Assembly: GCF_002797555.1 (NCBI RefSeq)
Contig: NZ_PGFA01000001.1
Coordinates: 62,001 to 126,000 of the forward strand
Reading direction: 5' to 3'
Source: Hymenobacter chitinivorans DSM 11115
GTDB lineage: Bacteria > Bacteroidota > Bacteroidia > Cytophagales > Hymenobacteraceae
Length of the DNA: 64,000 nt
Under the pieces are notes generated by a model, which saw only the letters and a list, made by a program, of their open reading frames with translations, searched no databases and had not been told where the DNA came from. Every line of letters begins with the position of its first letter. Position 1 is the first letter of the stretch. The position numbers and the translations under genes were made by a program. This document shows, piece after piece, positions 8,304-17,594 of this stretch.

Positions 8304-9806
8304 CTACCAGACGTAGGTGCCGACGGCACCGGCGCTCAGCACGCTCGTGACGACCTTGCCACGGTACTGAATGTCGAAGCTTTGCGACTGGCTGCTGCCG
8401 TTTTGCACGATGAGGACCTTCTTGCCGTCGGGGTTCTTGAAGGCCACGTTCGACAGGCTGCTGGGCACGTTGGTATCGATGCGGACGGAGCCCGGGCGCA
8501 CGAATTTGGCGGCGTGGGCCACCGTGTAGTAGGCCGGGTTGCGGGTCACGCTGTTGCCATTGATGGTCAGGGCGCCCAGGCAGGTGGAGCAGCCGCCGTC
8601 GGTGTGGGGGCCGTAGTTCTGGTCGGCGGCCAGGTTCCACTCCAGCACGTTCTTGCTCCAGTTGCGGGTGGCCCCGATGATGAGGTTATTCACGTGCCAG
8701 CCAAAGTCGCCGGCGAAGTTGCCGGGGCCGCCCACCCACTGCTCGGTGAAGTACACGTTCTTGGTGGGGTAGGCGTTGTGCACGCCGGTCAGGGCCGAGA
8801 TGCTGCCCGCGTAGAGGTGAAAGGCCGAGCCATCCACGTACTGACTGGCCACTGGGTCGGCTAGGATTGCCAGCGGGTAGTCGGTCCGGTCAAGGTTGTG
8901 GTCGTAGAGGATAATCTTGGTATTCAGGCCGGCCGCCCGCAGGGCCGGGCCCACGTGGTTTTTGATGAAGTCGGCCTGCTGGGCGGCCGTCATCACCAGG
9001 CTGGGGTTGTTGTACTCGTTGAGGGGCTCGTTTTGCAGCGTCACCGCGTCGAGCGTGATGCCCTCGGCCTGCATGGCTTTGAGGTACTTCACGAAGTACT
9101 GGGCGTAGGCCGCGTAGTATTCGGGTTTCAAAGAGCCGCCCTTCAGGCTGCCGTTGGTTTTCATCCAGGCCGGCGCCGACCATGGGGAGCCCAGAATCTT
9201 CAGCGTGGGGTTCAGCGCCAGAATGCTCTTGAGCACCGGAATCAGGTCGGTTTTGTCGGGGGCGAGGCTGAACTTTTCGAGCTGGGGGTCGGTCTGCCCG
9301 GCCGGCAAATCGTCGTAGGTAAAGGGGCGGGCATCCAAGTCGGAAGCCCCGATGCTGATGCGCAGGTAGCTGGTGCCGATGTTGGTGTTGTCGGTGGCGA
9401 AAAGCTCCTGCAGCAGCGCCGTGCGGGTAGGGGCGCTGAGCTGGTTGATGAGCATGGCGCTGCCGCCGGTGAGCGTGTAGCCAAACCCGTCAATCGACTG
9501 GTAGGTCTTGGTCGTGTCGACGATAATGGTCGGATTGGAGCTGCTGGGTGCCTGGAAGTTGAGCACCGCCGCACTTTTCTGAAACAGCGAAGCCTGGTCG
9601 GGCGTGGTCAGCCACAGGGCCACCTGGGAGGGGCCGGTAGTTGGCGGATTGCCGCCCCCGCCCCCCGTGCCGCCGGTGGTGCCCCCGCCGCCGGGAGCTG
9701 GCGTGTCTTCCTTTTCCGAGGTGCACTGGGTGAGCAAGGCCACTGGCAGCAGCACGCAGCTCAGGGCCAAACGAAGACGACGGGAAGCAGAAGCAGAAAA
9801 ACGCAT
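8304..9806 (-). CDS. GH30 glycosidase, lipoprotein (copy B)
   Basis: The 500-aa protein has a lipoprotein signal (lipobox LLTQC, Cys28) followed by a Gly/Thr-rich linker, so it is probably anchored to the outer membrane. The GH30 catalytic domain starts around residue 95 (YQSIDGFGYTLTGGSA). Acid/base is Glu260 in TLQNEP and nucleophile is Glu355 in VYFTEQWVG. The catalytic surroundings (LRISIGASDLD, GSPWSAPAWMKTN) resemble bacterial GH30 subfamilies that include beta-1,6-glucanases; this subfamily call is from memory of the family and not from an alignment. It is closely similar along its whole length to the GH30 at 11054-12484, indicating tandem duplication. The start at 9806 was preferred over one 20 codons upstream because it gives a proper lipoprotein signal. 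Confidence 0.92.
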   Translation of the reverse strand: MRFSASASRRLRLALSCVLLPVALLTQCTSEKEDTPAPGGGGTTGGTGGGGGNPPTTGPSQVALWLTTPDQASLFQKSAAVLNFQAPSSSNPTIIVDTTKTYQSIDGFGYTLTGGSAMLINQLSAPTRTALLQELFATDNTNIGTSYLRISIGASDLDARPFTYDDLPAGQTDPQLEKFSLAPDKTDLIPVLKSILALNPTLKILGSPWSAPAWMKTNGSLKGGSLKPEYYAAYAQYFVKYLKAMQAEGITLDAVTLQNEPLNEYNNPSLVMTAAQQADFIKNHVGPALRAAGLNTKIILYDHNLDRTDYPLAILADPVASQYVDGSAFHLYAGSISALTGVHNAYPTKNVYFTEQWVGGPGNFAGDFGWHVNNLIIGATRNWSKNVLEWNLAADQNYGPHTDGGCSTCLGALTINGNSVTRNPAYYTVAHAAKFVRPGSVRIDTNVPSSLSNVAFKNPDGKKVLIVQNGSSQSQSFDIQYRGKVVTSVLSAGAVGTYVW

Positions 9807-9870
9807 AGCAGCTAGTAAAAAAGGTAAGGCCAGCACCCGCCGGGGGCACTGGCCGGTAAGAATCAAGCGG

Positions 9871-10983
9871 TTATTCGACCACCACGCGGCGGGTGCTCAG
9901 TTCGGAGCCCACGCGCAGCGTGACCAGGTAAGCACCGGCCGGGAGCTGGCGCAGCGGGGCCAGGGCCAGGTCATGAGTTCCGGCCGGCTGAGCCGCGTCC
10001 AGCAGGCTAAGTACTTTCTGGCCCAGGCTGTTGTATACGTTCACGGCCACGGCAGTAGCGGTGGGCACGGTGTAGCTCAGGCGGCTGTTGGCAGCCACGG
10101 GGTTGGGGTAGGCAGCCACCTGCAAAGCCTCCGAAGCCGCGCGGCTAGCCAGCACGCCCGTGCCCACCCGGTAGGAGTAGCTCTGGGTGCCGGCAATGGC
10201 GGTAAAGTCGGGGTTGGCTCCCAGGGCTGTGGTCCGGCCCGAAATCTGGGGCAGCACGTCGGAATAGAACTCGGCGTTGTCGCCCACGTAGGCCACCATC
10301 ACCCGGAAAATGTCGTTGGTAGAGGCTCCGCCCAGGGCCGACAGCGGGTACTCGATTTCCCAGCCCGTGGTGGTATTGGCGGCTACGCTGCCGGTGGCGC
10401 TGGTTTTGTAGGAAATCTTGCCGCCCAGCACGCCGCTGTTGGCATCCGTAATCGTGAAGGCCGTACCGGTTTTGTTGGTCGAGCCCAGGTACACGTCGGG
10501 GTATTTGCCGGCGCTGGTCGGGTTGGCCGTAAAGTCAATCTTGCTGTGGTAGACGTCGCCGCTGCCGGTAGCGGAAAACGGCGACACGGTCAGGCGGAAG
10601 CCGTAATCCACGGGCATGTCGAGGGTGGGCTGGCTGCGAAACTGCGAGGAGTTGTCGGAGCCGCCGGCCAGCTTGGTATTGGCCGCCACGCCGGTTTTGT
10701 TGGGCGCGTCCAGGTACAGCAGCAGGGCGTTGTAGTCGCCTTTCTCGGGCGAGGCCACCACCATAATGTTGAGCGTGGTGGCCGTGGTGCCCATGTAGAG
10801 CGCCTTCAGGCCCCGGTCGGCTTCGGAGTGGGCATTGGTGTAGGTGCCCACCAGCTGGTACTTACCCGCCCCCGTCCCGATTTCGGCGGCCGACAGGGTG
10901 CCGTCCACGGTAATCTGGGCCTGAGCCGAGAGCGAAGCGGCCGTCAGAGCAGCCACAGTAGCAAGAGTAAAGAGTTGTTTCAT
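9871..10983 (-). CDS. T9SS-sorted surface protein with CBM9/DOMON-like domain
   Basis: The 370-aa protein has a clear signal peptide (MKQLFTLATVAALTAASLSAQA). The first domain (about residues 22-265) begins ITVDGTLSAAEIG, the kind of start seen in CBM9-like and DOMON-like carbohydrate-binding beta-sandwiches, and ends with WEIEYPLSALGG...FRVMVAYVGDN, also typical of that fold. The last 80 residues (LQVAAYPNPVAANSRLSYTV...LPAGAYLVTLRVGSELSTRRVVVE) are a T9SS type A sorting domain. It lies between the two related GH30 genes in the PUL. The expected position after susD for a surface glycan-binding protein is otherwise empty, so a glycan-binding role at the cell surface is plausible but unproven. 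No catalytic residues were recognised. Confidence 0.75.
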   Translation of the reverse strand: MKQLFTLATVAALTAASLSAQAQITVDGTLSAAEIGTGAGKYQLVGTYTNAHSEADRGLKALYMGTTATTLNIMVVASPEKGDYNALLLYLDAPNKTGVAANTKLAGGSDNSSQFRSQPTLDMPVDYGFRLTVSPFSATGSGDVYHSKIDFTANPTSAGKYPDVYLGSTNKTGTAFTITDANSGVLGGKISYKTSATGSVAANTTTGWEIEYPLSALGGASTNDIFRVMVAYVGDNAEFYSDVLPQISGRTTALGANPDFTAIAGTQSYSYRVGTGVLASRAASEALQVAAYPNPVAANSRLSYTVPTATAVAVNVYNSLGQKVLSLLDAAQPAGTHDLALAPLRQLPAGAYLVTLRVGSELSTRRVVVE

Positions 10984-11020
10984 GGGAATTTTGAAATAGG
11001 AGTGAGTTAAGTGAGGTCAG

Positions 11021-11045
11021 GAAGGGAAGGGAAGGGAAGGGAAGG
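11021..11045. repeat. Pentanucleotide microsatellite (GAAGG)x5
   Basis: Five exact GAAGG units lie in the 70-bp gap between the GH30 gene ending at 11054 and the start of the T9SS protein gene at 10983. It sits in the predicted leader of the downstream gene on the minus strand. Such tracts can change length by slippage; whether this one does is unknown. Confidence 0.8.
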
Positions 11046-11053
11046 AGGCGGGG

Positions 11054-12484
11054 CTACCACACGTAGGTGCCCACGCCGCCGGCGGGTAGGGTGGCGGCAA
11101 AGGCTTTGCCCTGGTGCCGCACGCTGAAGGTCTGGGCCGCCGGACTGTCGTTTTGCACCACCAGCACCTTGTCGCCGTTGGGGGCTTTGAAGGCCACGTT
11201 GGGCAGCTTTTCGGGCAGGGTAGAGCCGATGCGCACCGAGCCGGGGCGGGCAAACTTGCTGGCGTGGGCAATGATGTAGTAGGCGTCTTCGCGGGTCACG
11301 TTGTTGCCGTCCAGAGTCAGGGCGCCGCGGCACTCGGTGCAGCCGCCGGGCGTGTGCGGGTTTTGCTGGGGGTCGGCGGCCAGGTTCCACTCCAGCACGG
11401 TGCGGGCCCAGTTGCGGGTGGCCCCGATGATGAGGGTGCGCACGTGCCAGGGCAGGTTTTCGGCGAATTTGCTCTTCGAGCCCACCCACTGCTCGGTGAA
11501 GTACAGGCTCTTGTCGGGATGGGCGTCGTGCACCTTGCTCAGGGCATCAATCTGCCCGGCGTACATGTGGAAGGCCGAGCCATCCACGTACTTCTTGGCC
11601 TCGGGGTCGTTGAGGATGGTGAGCGGATACTCGGGCTTGTCGCAGTTGTGGTCGTAGACGATGATTTTCGTGTCGATCTTGGCCTGCTGAAAGGCCGGGC
11701 CCAGGTTCTTTTTCACGAACTCGGCCTGCTGCTCGGCCAGCATGAGCAGGCTGGGGTTATTGCCCGGGTGCAGGGGCTCGTTCTGCACCGTAATGGCGTC
11801 AATTCGCACGCCCTGGGCCTTCATGCCCTGCACATACTTCACGAAGTAGCGGGCGTAGGCGTCGTAGAACTCGGGCTTGAGTGAGCCGCCCTTGGAGTTG
11901 CCGTTGGTTTTCATCCAGGTGGGCGGCGACCAGGGCGAACCGAGGATTTTAATCTTGGGGTTGATGGCCAGAATTTCCTTGAGCACCGGAATCAGGTGCG
12001 GCTGGTCGGGGGCCAGGCTGAACTTGGTCAGCTCCGGGTCAGTTTGGCCGGCGGGCAGGTCGTCGTAGCTGAAAACCTGGGCATCGAGGTCGGAAGCCCC
12101 GATGCTCAGGCGGAGGTAGCTCACGCCGATGTTGTTGCCGTCGGTACCGAAGAGCTCCTGCAGCAGGGCCTTGCGCTCCGGGGCGCCCATGCGGTGCAGC
12201 AGCTCGGCCGAGCCGCCGGTGAGGCAGTAGCCAAACCCGTCGATGGGCTGAAACGTCTGTTGGTCGTTGATGTCAATAACGGCGCCCGAGGGCTGGGCCG
12301 TGGTCCAGGGCAGGGCGGCCTGGCTCTGAAACAGCGCCGTTTTATCCGTGGTGGTCAGCCAGAAGGCCGCGCCGCGGGCCGCGGCCGAGCTGGCCTGCGG
12401 AGTACGCTGGCAGCTGGTGGTTAGCCCCCCGAGCGAGAGCAGCAGGGCCAGGGCGGAAGCGGACAAGGAAAAAGTGCGGAACAT
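11054..12484 (-). CDS. GH30 glycosidase, lipoprotein (copy A)
   Basis: The 476-aa protein begins with a lipoprotein signal (GLTTSC, Cys25). The GH30 core runs from about residue 75 (FQPIDGFGYCLTGGSAELL). Acid/base Glu236 sits in TVQNEP and nucleophile Glu331 in LYFTEQWVG. It shares long blocks with copy B at 8304-9806 (SIGASDLDA, YDDLPAGQTDP, LGSPWS, DGSAFH.YAG, IIGATRNW, VLEWNLAAD and the final GTYVW). It lacks the Gly-rich linker of copy B. It is the first enzyme gene after susD (201 bp). It probably attacks the same glucan as copy B; why two copies are kept is not evident. The frame is open 56 codons upstream of the chosen start, but only this start gives a lipobox signal. Confidence 0.92.
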   Translation of the reverse strand: MFRTFSLSASALALLLSLGGLTTSCQRTPQASSAAARGAAFWLTTTDKTALFQSQAALPWTTAQPSGAVIDINDQQTFQPIDGFGYCLTGGSAELLHRMGAPERKALLQELFGTDGNNIGVSYLRLSIGASDLDAQVFSYDDLPAGQTDPELTKFSLAPDQPHLIPVLKEILAINPKIKILGSPWSPPTWMKTNGNSKGGSLKPEFYDAYARYFVKYVQGMKAQGVRIDAITVQNEPLHPGNNPSLLMLAEQQAEFVKKNLGPAFQQAKIDTKIIVYDHNCDKPEYPLTILNDPEAKKYVDGSAFHMYAGQIDALSKVHDAHPDKSLYFTEQWVGSKSKFAENLPWHVRTLIIGATRNWARTVLEWNLAADPQQNPHTPGGCTECRGALTLDGNNVTREDAYYIIAHASKFARPGSVRIGSTLPEKLPNVAFKAPNGDKVLVVQNDSPAAQTFSVRHQGKAFAATLPAGGVGTYVW

Positions 12485-12685
12485 GCTAGAAAGGGAAGTT
12501 GAGCGGAGAGCAGTAGTGCGCGGCGCCCCAGCGGCGCCACTCGAAGGCCAGGAGAAGTACCAGCAGGTGAAGCCTGCGGGCCGGTTTCGTTTCTCTCCCA
12601 CACCGAAACCGGCCCCGGCTTCGCGCGACCAGGCCTCCCCACGGCCGCGCAAAACAAATCGGGGGCGTTGCAGCGCCCCCGACGC

Positions 12686-14128
12686 TTAGAACCCAGGGTT
12701 TTGCGACGACTGGGCGTTGTTGTTCATTTCGTTCTGCGGAATCGGGAAGAGCAGGTACTTTTCCTCCCGGCTGCCGCGGATTTGCTCAATCACATCCAAA
12801 GCCGTCTTGGCGTGCTTGGCCGAGGGGTCGGCCTGGGTGTGGCGGGCGTAGCGCAGCAGGTCGTACCACCGCTCGCCCTCGAAGGCCAGCTCCAGGCGGC
12901 GCTGCTTGTCAATTTCGGCCCGCAGGCTTTCCTTGGTAGCCCCGGCGGCGGGGAAATCGGCCAGGCCAGCCCGGCGGCGCACGGTGTTAAGCTTGTCGAG
13001 CACGTCGGAGGCGGGGTTACCCAGCTCGTTGGCGGCCTCGGCATAAATCAGGTATACCTCGGCCAGGCGAATGACATACGTGTTGTCGGGGCTGTTGAAA
13101 GCGTTGGGGTTGCCGGGCCACTTGTACACGAAGGGGCCGTTGTCGTTGCCGGTACCGGCCCCGCCGTCCACGTAGCTGGCGTGGTCGATGCCGCCGGGCA
13201 CGGGCCCAATGGCCGCCCAGCGCTTGTCGTTCTTATCCGACAAGCCCAGCTGTACCAGCTCCTGGGTTGGAATGTTGAACTTGGGGAAAGAGTAGGTAGC
13301 CGGCGGGTTGGGCAGCAGCAAGTCGGGCAGGATGTTGTTGCCGTCGAGCGCGCCCGAGTTCTGGATTTCGAAGATGGACTCCCCGGTGTTGTTGGCCGGA
13401 AACAGCGACTTAAAGCTGCCGTTGAGCGAGTACGTCTTGTTGCTGAGCACCGCGTTGGCGGCGGCCAGGGCCGCGCTCCACTGGCGCTGGGTGAGCTGCA
13501 CGCGGGCCAGAATGGCGCTGGCCGCCGCCCGGCTGGCCCGGAAGTTTTTGGCGGCCGGGGCCTTTTCGGCGGCCTGGGTCAGGTCCGACACCACCTGGGC
13601 GTACACGGCTTCGGCCGAGGCCCGGGGCAGCGACACCGCCTCGGGCGTGCCGCTTTCGGTGGGCTCCAGGCGCAGCGGTACGCCCCCGTACAGCTTCACC
13701 AGGTTGAAGTAGTGCAGGCCCCGCAGGAAGTAGGCTTCGCCCAGGATTTCATCGCGGCGCTGCGCCGGCATCGAAATGCCCGGCACGTACTTAATCACGG
13801 CGTTGGCGCGGTTGATGCCGATGTAGGAGTCGCGGTAAATGTTGGTCACCTGGCTGGTGGTGGGCGTCCAGGCAATGCGCTCCATGGAGCCCACGTCGCC
13901 GTTGGCGCTGGTGCAGTTGTCGGAAGGCATTTCGCCGGCCACAATCAAATCCTGGCTCCAGAGGCCGGTGCCCTGCAGGGCATCGTAGGCGGCCGTAATG
14001 GCGGCTTCGGCGTCGTCACCGGTTTTGAAGAATGTGTTGGGCGACACCGTGGGCAGCGGCTCTTTGTCGAGCACGTTGCAGCCACCCAGCAGCATCAGGG
14101 CGAAAACGGGGATGAATATCTTTTTCAT
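12686..14128 (-). CDS. SusD/RagB family outer-membrane glycan-binding lipoprotein
   Basis: The 480-aa protein has the lipobox LMLLGGC (Cys17) and the N-terminal SusD signature KEPLPTVSPNTFF...DDAEAAITAAYDALQ. The helical TPR-like N-terminal half contains RAEAYFLRGLHYFNLVKLYGGVPL-type sequence (here EAYFLRGLHYFNLVKLYGG), and the C-terminal half ends with LRAEIDKQRRLELAFEGERWYDLLRYA and FPIPQNEMNNN, the usual RagB/SusD ending. It forms the lid of the SusC channel and captures the polysaccharide at the cell surface. It follows susC by 27 bp on the same strand, the standard paired arrangement. Confidence 0.96.
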   Translation of the reverse strand: MKKIFIPVFALMLLGGCNVLDKEPLPTVSPNTFFKTGDDAEAAITAAYDALQGTGLWSQDLIVAGEMPSDNCTSANGDVGSMERIAWTPTTSQVTNIYRDSYIGINRANAVIKYVPGISMPAQRRDEILGEAYFLRGLHYFNLVKLYGGVPLRLEPTESGTPEAVSLPRASAEAVYAQVVSDLTQAAEKAPAAKNFRASRAAASAILARVQLTQRQWSAALAAANAVLSNKTYSLNGSFKSLFPANNTGESIFEIQNSGALDGNNILPDLLLPNPPATYSFPKFNIPTQELVQLGLSDKNDKRWAAIGPVPGGIDHASYVDGGAGTGNDNGPFVYKWPGNPNAFNSPDNTYVIRLAEVYLIYAEAANELGNPASDVLDKLNTVRRRAGLADFPAAGATKESLRAEIDKQRRLELAFEGERWYDLLRYARHTQADPSAKHAKTALDVIEQIRGSREEKYLLFPIPQNEMNNNAQSSQNPGF

Positions 14129-14155
14129 GGGATTCGTCGGGAGAGGGAGGTGCGG

Positions 14156-17100
14156 TTAGAAGCTGGCGTTCAGGCCGATGGTGTAGGTGCGCGCCTGCGG
14201 ATAGGTGCCGAAGTCGCGGCCAAACGTGGTGCTGGAGAACGGGTCGGCGCTTACTTCCGGGTCGTAGCCCGAGTAGTCGGTCCAGGTCAGCAGGTTCTGG
14301 CCGGTCACGTAGAGGCGCAGGCCACTGAAGTGGGCTTTCTGCAGCAGCGTGGTCGGGATGTTGTAGGCCAGGGTCAGGTTTTTGAGGCGCACGTAGGAGC
14401 CGTCTTCCACGAAGCGGGTCGAGAAGCGGTTGTTCTGGTTCAAATCCTCCGTGGAAGCCCGCGGAATGTTGGTGTTCGTGTTCGTCGGCGTCCAGCGGTT
14501 GAGCACGGCCGTGCTCTGGTTTACCGGGCCCACGGCACTTTCAATCGTCTGGCGGTTCAGGTTCTGAATATCATTGCCGAAGCTGCCCTGGAAGAACACC
14601 GACAGCTCCAGGCCCTTGAAGGTGAACGTGTTGGTCACGCCCGCAATGGACTTGGGGTTGGGGTTGCCGATGATGGTGCGGTCCTTGTCGTTAATCACGC
14701 CGTCGTTGTTGACGTCGGCAAAGCGCACGTCGCCGGGCTTGGCGTTGTCCTGCTTGGGAGCCGACTTAATCTCGTCGGCCGACTGGAAGATGCCGGTGGC
14801 CACGTAGCCGAAGAAGGAGCCCAGGGGCTGGCCTTTGCGCAGGATGTTGTTGTTGCCGATTACTTCGCGGTCCACCAGCACGTTCTGCTCGTTGGTTTGC
14901 TGGCCCAGGTTTACCAGCTGGTTGCGGTTGAGGGTAAAGTTCAGGTTCGTAGTCCAGCTGAAGCTGCCTTCGTTGCCCTGCACGTTGTTGGTAGTCAGGC
15001 CCAACTCGATGCCCTTGTTCTCAATTTCGCCCAGGTTCTGGGTTACTTCCAGCGTCTGCGCGCCGGTGCTGGGCGCAATCGGGACGTTGTAGAGCAGGTC
15101 GGTGGTGCGCTTGCGGTAGGCGTCGAAGGTGAACTGGGCGCGGTCCTGCAGCAGGTTCAGGTCTACCCCCACGTTGACCTGCTTGGTGGTTTCCCACTTC
15201 AGGTCGCGGTTGCCGATGCGGCCGGGCCGAATACCGCCCACGATGTTGGTACCGCTGCCGCCCCCGTAGTTCGAGCCGGTGTCGTAGGAGCTAAACCGGG
15301 AATAGGTATAGATTTCCTGGTTGCCGTTCACGCCGTAGCTGCCCCGGATTTTGAAGTCGGAGACGGTGCCATTCTGCGGGAAGAACGACTCCTTGGCCAC
15401 GCGCCAGGCCACCGATACGGCGGGGAAGTAACCCCAGTGCTGCTCGAACTTGCTGGTCGCGTCGGCGCGCAGGCTGACGGTCGCCAGGTAGCGCTCGTCA
15501 TAGTTGTAGATAGCCCGGCCGAAGTAGCTCATCAGGCCCCACTCGTCCTCGTAGCTGTTGGTGCCGGTGCGGGTAGCGCCGGCCGATACGTAGGGGCTGG
15601 CGTTGGAAGCAAAACCCTGCGAGGAGGCCCCGGACGTAAAGCGGTTCGACTCCTGCACCGACTGGCCGGCCAGCAGCGTCAGGCGGTGCCGGTCACCGAG
15701 CTTGGGGTCGTAGGTCAGCGTGTTTTCCCACAGCCAGATGTTCTGAATGTTGGTGCCGGTGGCGGCGCTGCCCTTCAGGTTTTGCTCGGGCGTGGAGCGC
15801 GAGGTGCCGGGATATTCCCGGGTGATGTACTGGTTTTCGAGCTGGGTCCGGAAGTCCAGGCCGAGCGAGGTCCGGAATTTGAGGTTGTCGCGGATGTCGG
15901 CCTCCCCATACACGTTGCCAATAGCTTGGTAGATAATGGCGTTGTTGTGGGTTTCGAGCAGGTTGCCGATGGGGTTGTCCGACAGCGAGAAGGGGTTCAG
16001 GCCGTAGGTGCCGTCGGGGTTGTAGACCGGCACGGTCGGAATCTGGGCCAGGGCGCCGAGCACGGTACCCGAGCTGCCCAGCGCAATTTCGCTCCGGACG
16101 CTGCCGTTGTTGTTGGTGCGGCTAAAGTTCAGGTTGGTGCCAAAGCGGAAGCGGTTGCCGGCCTGCTGGTCCAGGTTGAGCTTGAAGTTGTAGCGGTCGA
16201 AGCCCGAATTGCGGATGATGCCGTCCTGCTTGAAGTAGCCGCCCGACACGTAGTAGCGGGTTTTGTCGGTGCCGCCGCTCACGTTGAGCTGGTAGCTCTG
16301 AATGGCCGCTTTGCGGTACATCTCGTCCTGCCAGTCGGTGTTGGCGGGCAGGTTGTTGAGGTCGGTATAAGCCGGCCCGAGCGGAGTGCTGGCATTGGCC
16401 CGGGCTTCGTTGTAGTACTCGGCAAATTGGCGGGCGTTGAGCAGGTCAATCTTCTTGCGCAGCTGCTGCTGCCCGAAAAACATGCTGAAGCCCAGCTGGG
16501 GCTTGCCGATTTTGCCGCGCTTGGTGGTGATGACAACGACGCCGTTGGAAGCGCGCAGGCCGTAAATAGCCGCCGCGGCGCCGTCCTTCAGCACGTCGAT
16601 GCTTTCAATGTCGTTGGGGTTGAGCGTGTTGAGCGGGTTGGGTTTCTGGTTGCCGATGCTCAGCTCCCGGTCATACGTCGGCAGCACTGGCACCCCGTCG
16701 ATAACGTAGAGCGGGGAGTTGCTCATGCTAATCGAGTTGTTGCCCCGAATCCGCACGTTGATGCCCGCGCCCGGAGCCCCGCTCGGCGAAGTCACCTGCA
16801 CGCCGGGAGTCTGGCCTTGCAGGGCCTGGTCGAAGCCCGCTACGGGCTGGCGCTCAAGAGCTTTAGCGCTTACCGACGACACTGCGGTGGTAAGCTCCTG
16901 CCGGCTCTGGGTGCCGTAGCCTACAACTACGACTTCTTTCAGGGCCTGCACGTCTTCATTCAGCGTGGTGCTGCCCACGGTCGTCGTCTGCCCGTCCACT
17001 ACCGTAATGGGGATGCGTGCAGTGATGTAACCCACCGACGAAATAACCAGGGTTTGGGCCCCGGCCGGTACGTCCGGAATCAGGTATTCCCCGTTGGTGT

Positions 17101-17389
17101 TGGTGGCTCCGCCCAGGGTGGTGCCCGCCACTACCACCGTCACGCCCGGCATACCTTGGCCGTCAGCATCCACTACGCGGCCCGAAACGGGAGCATTTAC
17201 CAGGAAGGCCGAGTACAGATCCTTTACCGCGTCGGTGCGGGCCGGAATGGCCGCCCAGACGTGGGGAGTCGCCGGGCTCGTCAGGGGGTGGGCGGCCGCC
17301 AGGCTCGTGAGCAGAATGCTACCCAGGGCCGGCGTTAGCAGCAGCCGGAGCGGGCGGGAGCCGTGGGGGAATTGGAGTAAAAACGGCAT
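14156..17389 (-). CDS. SusC/RagA family TonB-dependent outer-membrane transporter
   Basis: The 1077-aa protein has a signal segment, a CarboxypepD_reg-like domain (VSGRVVDADGQGMPGVTVVVAG...GEYLIPDVPAG), the SusC motif LKEVVVVGYGTQ, a plug domain (LQGQTPGVQV...INVRIRGNNSI...PLYVIDGVPV) and a large 22-strand-type barrel ending RTYTIGLNASF. It imports oligosaccharides from the cell surface with energy from TonB. The start at 17389 (MPFLLQFPHG) was chosen; the frame is open 71 codons further upstream but that part is not signal-like and would overlap the palindromes in the upstream region. It pairs with the SusD gene immediately downstream. The leader of 352 bp to the regulator gene holds two palindromes and a terminator listed separately. 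Confidence 0.95.
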   Translation of the reverse strand: MPFLLQFPHGSRPLRLLLTPALGSILLTSLAAAHPLTSPATPHVWAAIPARTDAVKDLYSAFLVNAPVSGRVVDADGQGMPGVTVVVAGTTLGGATNTNGEYLIPDVPAGAQTLVISSVGYITARIPITVVDGQTTTVGSTTLNEDVQALKEVVVVGYGTQSRQELTTAVSSVSAKALERQPVAGFDQALQGQTPGVQVTSPSGAPGAGINVRIRGNNSISMSNSPLYVIDGVPVLPTYDRELSIGNQKPNPLNTLNPNDIESIDVLKDGAAAAIYGLRASNGVVVITTKRGKIGKPQLGFSMFFGQQQLRKKIDLLNARQFAEYYNEARANASTPLGPAYTDLNNLPANTDWQDEMYRKAAIQSYQLNVSGGTDKTRYYVSGGYFKQDGIIRNSGFDRYNFKLNLDQQAGNRFRFGTNLNFSRTNNNGSVRSEIALGSSGTVLGALAQIPTVPVYNPDGTYGLNPFSLSDNPIGNLLETHNNAIIYQAIGNVYGEADIRDNLKFRTSLGLDFRTQLENQYITREYPGTSRSTPEQNLKGSAATGTNIQNIWLWENTLTYDPKLGDRHRLTLLAGQSVQESNRFTSGASSQGFASNASPYVSAGATRTGTNSYEDEWGLMSYFGRAIYNYDERYLATVSLRADATSKFEQHWGYFPAVSVAWRVAKESFFPQNGTVSDFKIRGSYGVNGNQEIYTYSRFSSYDTGSNYGGGSGTNIVGGIRPGRIGNRDLKWETTKQVNVGVDLNLLQDRAQFTFDAYRKRTTDLLYNVPIAPSTGAQTLEVTQNLGEIENKGIELGLTTNNVQGNEGSFSWTTNLNFTLNRNQLVNLGQQTNEQNVLVDREVIGNNNILRKGQPLGSFFGYVATGIFQSADEIKSAPKQDNAKPGDVRFADVNNDGVINDKDRTIIGNPNPKSIAGVTNTFTFKGLELSVFFQGSFGNDIQNLNRQTIESAVGPVNQSTAVLNRWTPTNTNTNIPRASTEDLNQNNRFSTRFVEDGSYVRLKNLTLAYNIPTTLLQKAHFSGLRLYVTGQNLLTWTDYSGYDPEVSADPFSSTTFGRDFGTYPQARTYTIGLNASF

Positions 17390-17531
17390 AGTAATGTGGG
17401 TTAAGTGAAGGGAGAGGGGGCAGAAAAGACGACTGACGACGGGCCCGCCGGGAAAGCAGGGTGACGCAGGCGTCCGGAGGATTGAGAAGAATTCGGGGTG
17501 AGTGGACCAGCCGGCGGGCCTGGGGCAGCGG

Positions 17532-17545
17532 TGCAAACGTTTGCA
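17532..17545. promoter_or_regulatory. 14-bp perfect palindrome TGCAAACGTTTGCA, LacI-type operator candidate
   Basis: The palindrome TGCAAACGTTTGCA with a central CG has the form of LacI/GalR-family operators. It lies 143-156 bp upstream of the susC start codon. No LacI-type DNA-binding gene is present in this window, so a regulator encoded elsewhere would be needed. Confidence 0.55.
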
Positions 17546-17594
17546 GTTGCGGGGCAGGGCCGAGCTACCGGGTTGCACAAAATTGCAGGCCCGC

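Noticed and set aside
12668..17338. A very long open frame antisense to susC and susD (and similar ones opposite the GH30, GH5, regulator and M16 genes)
   Set aside because: High-GC codon bias keeps the opposite strand open; the translations are low-complexity (Val/Gly/Ala/His-rich) with no family motif, whereas the other strand encodes clear known proteins.
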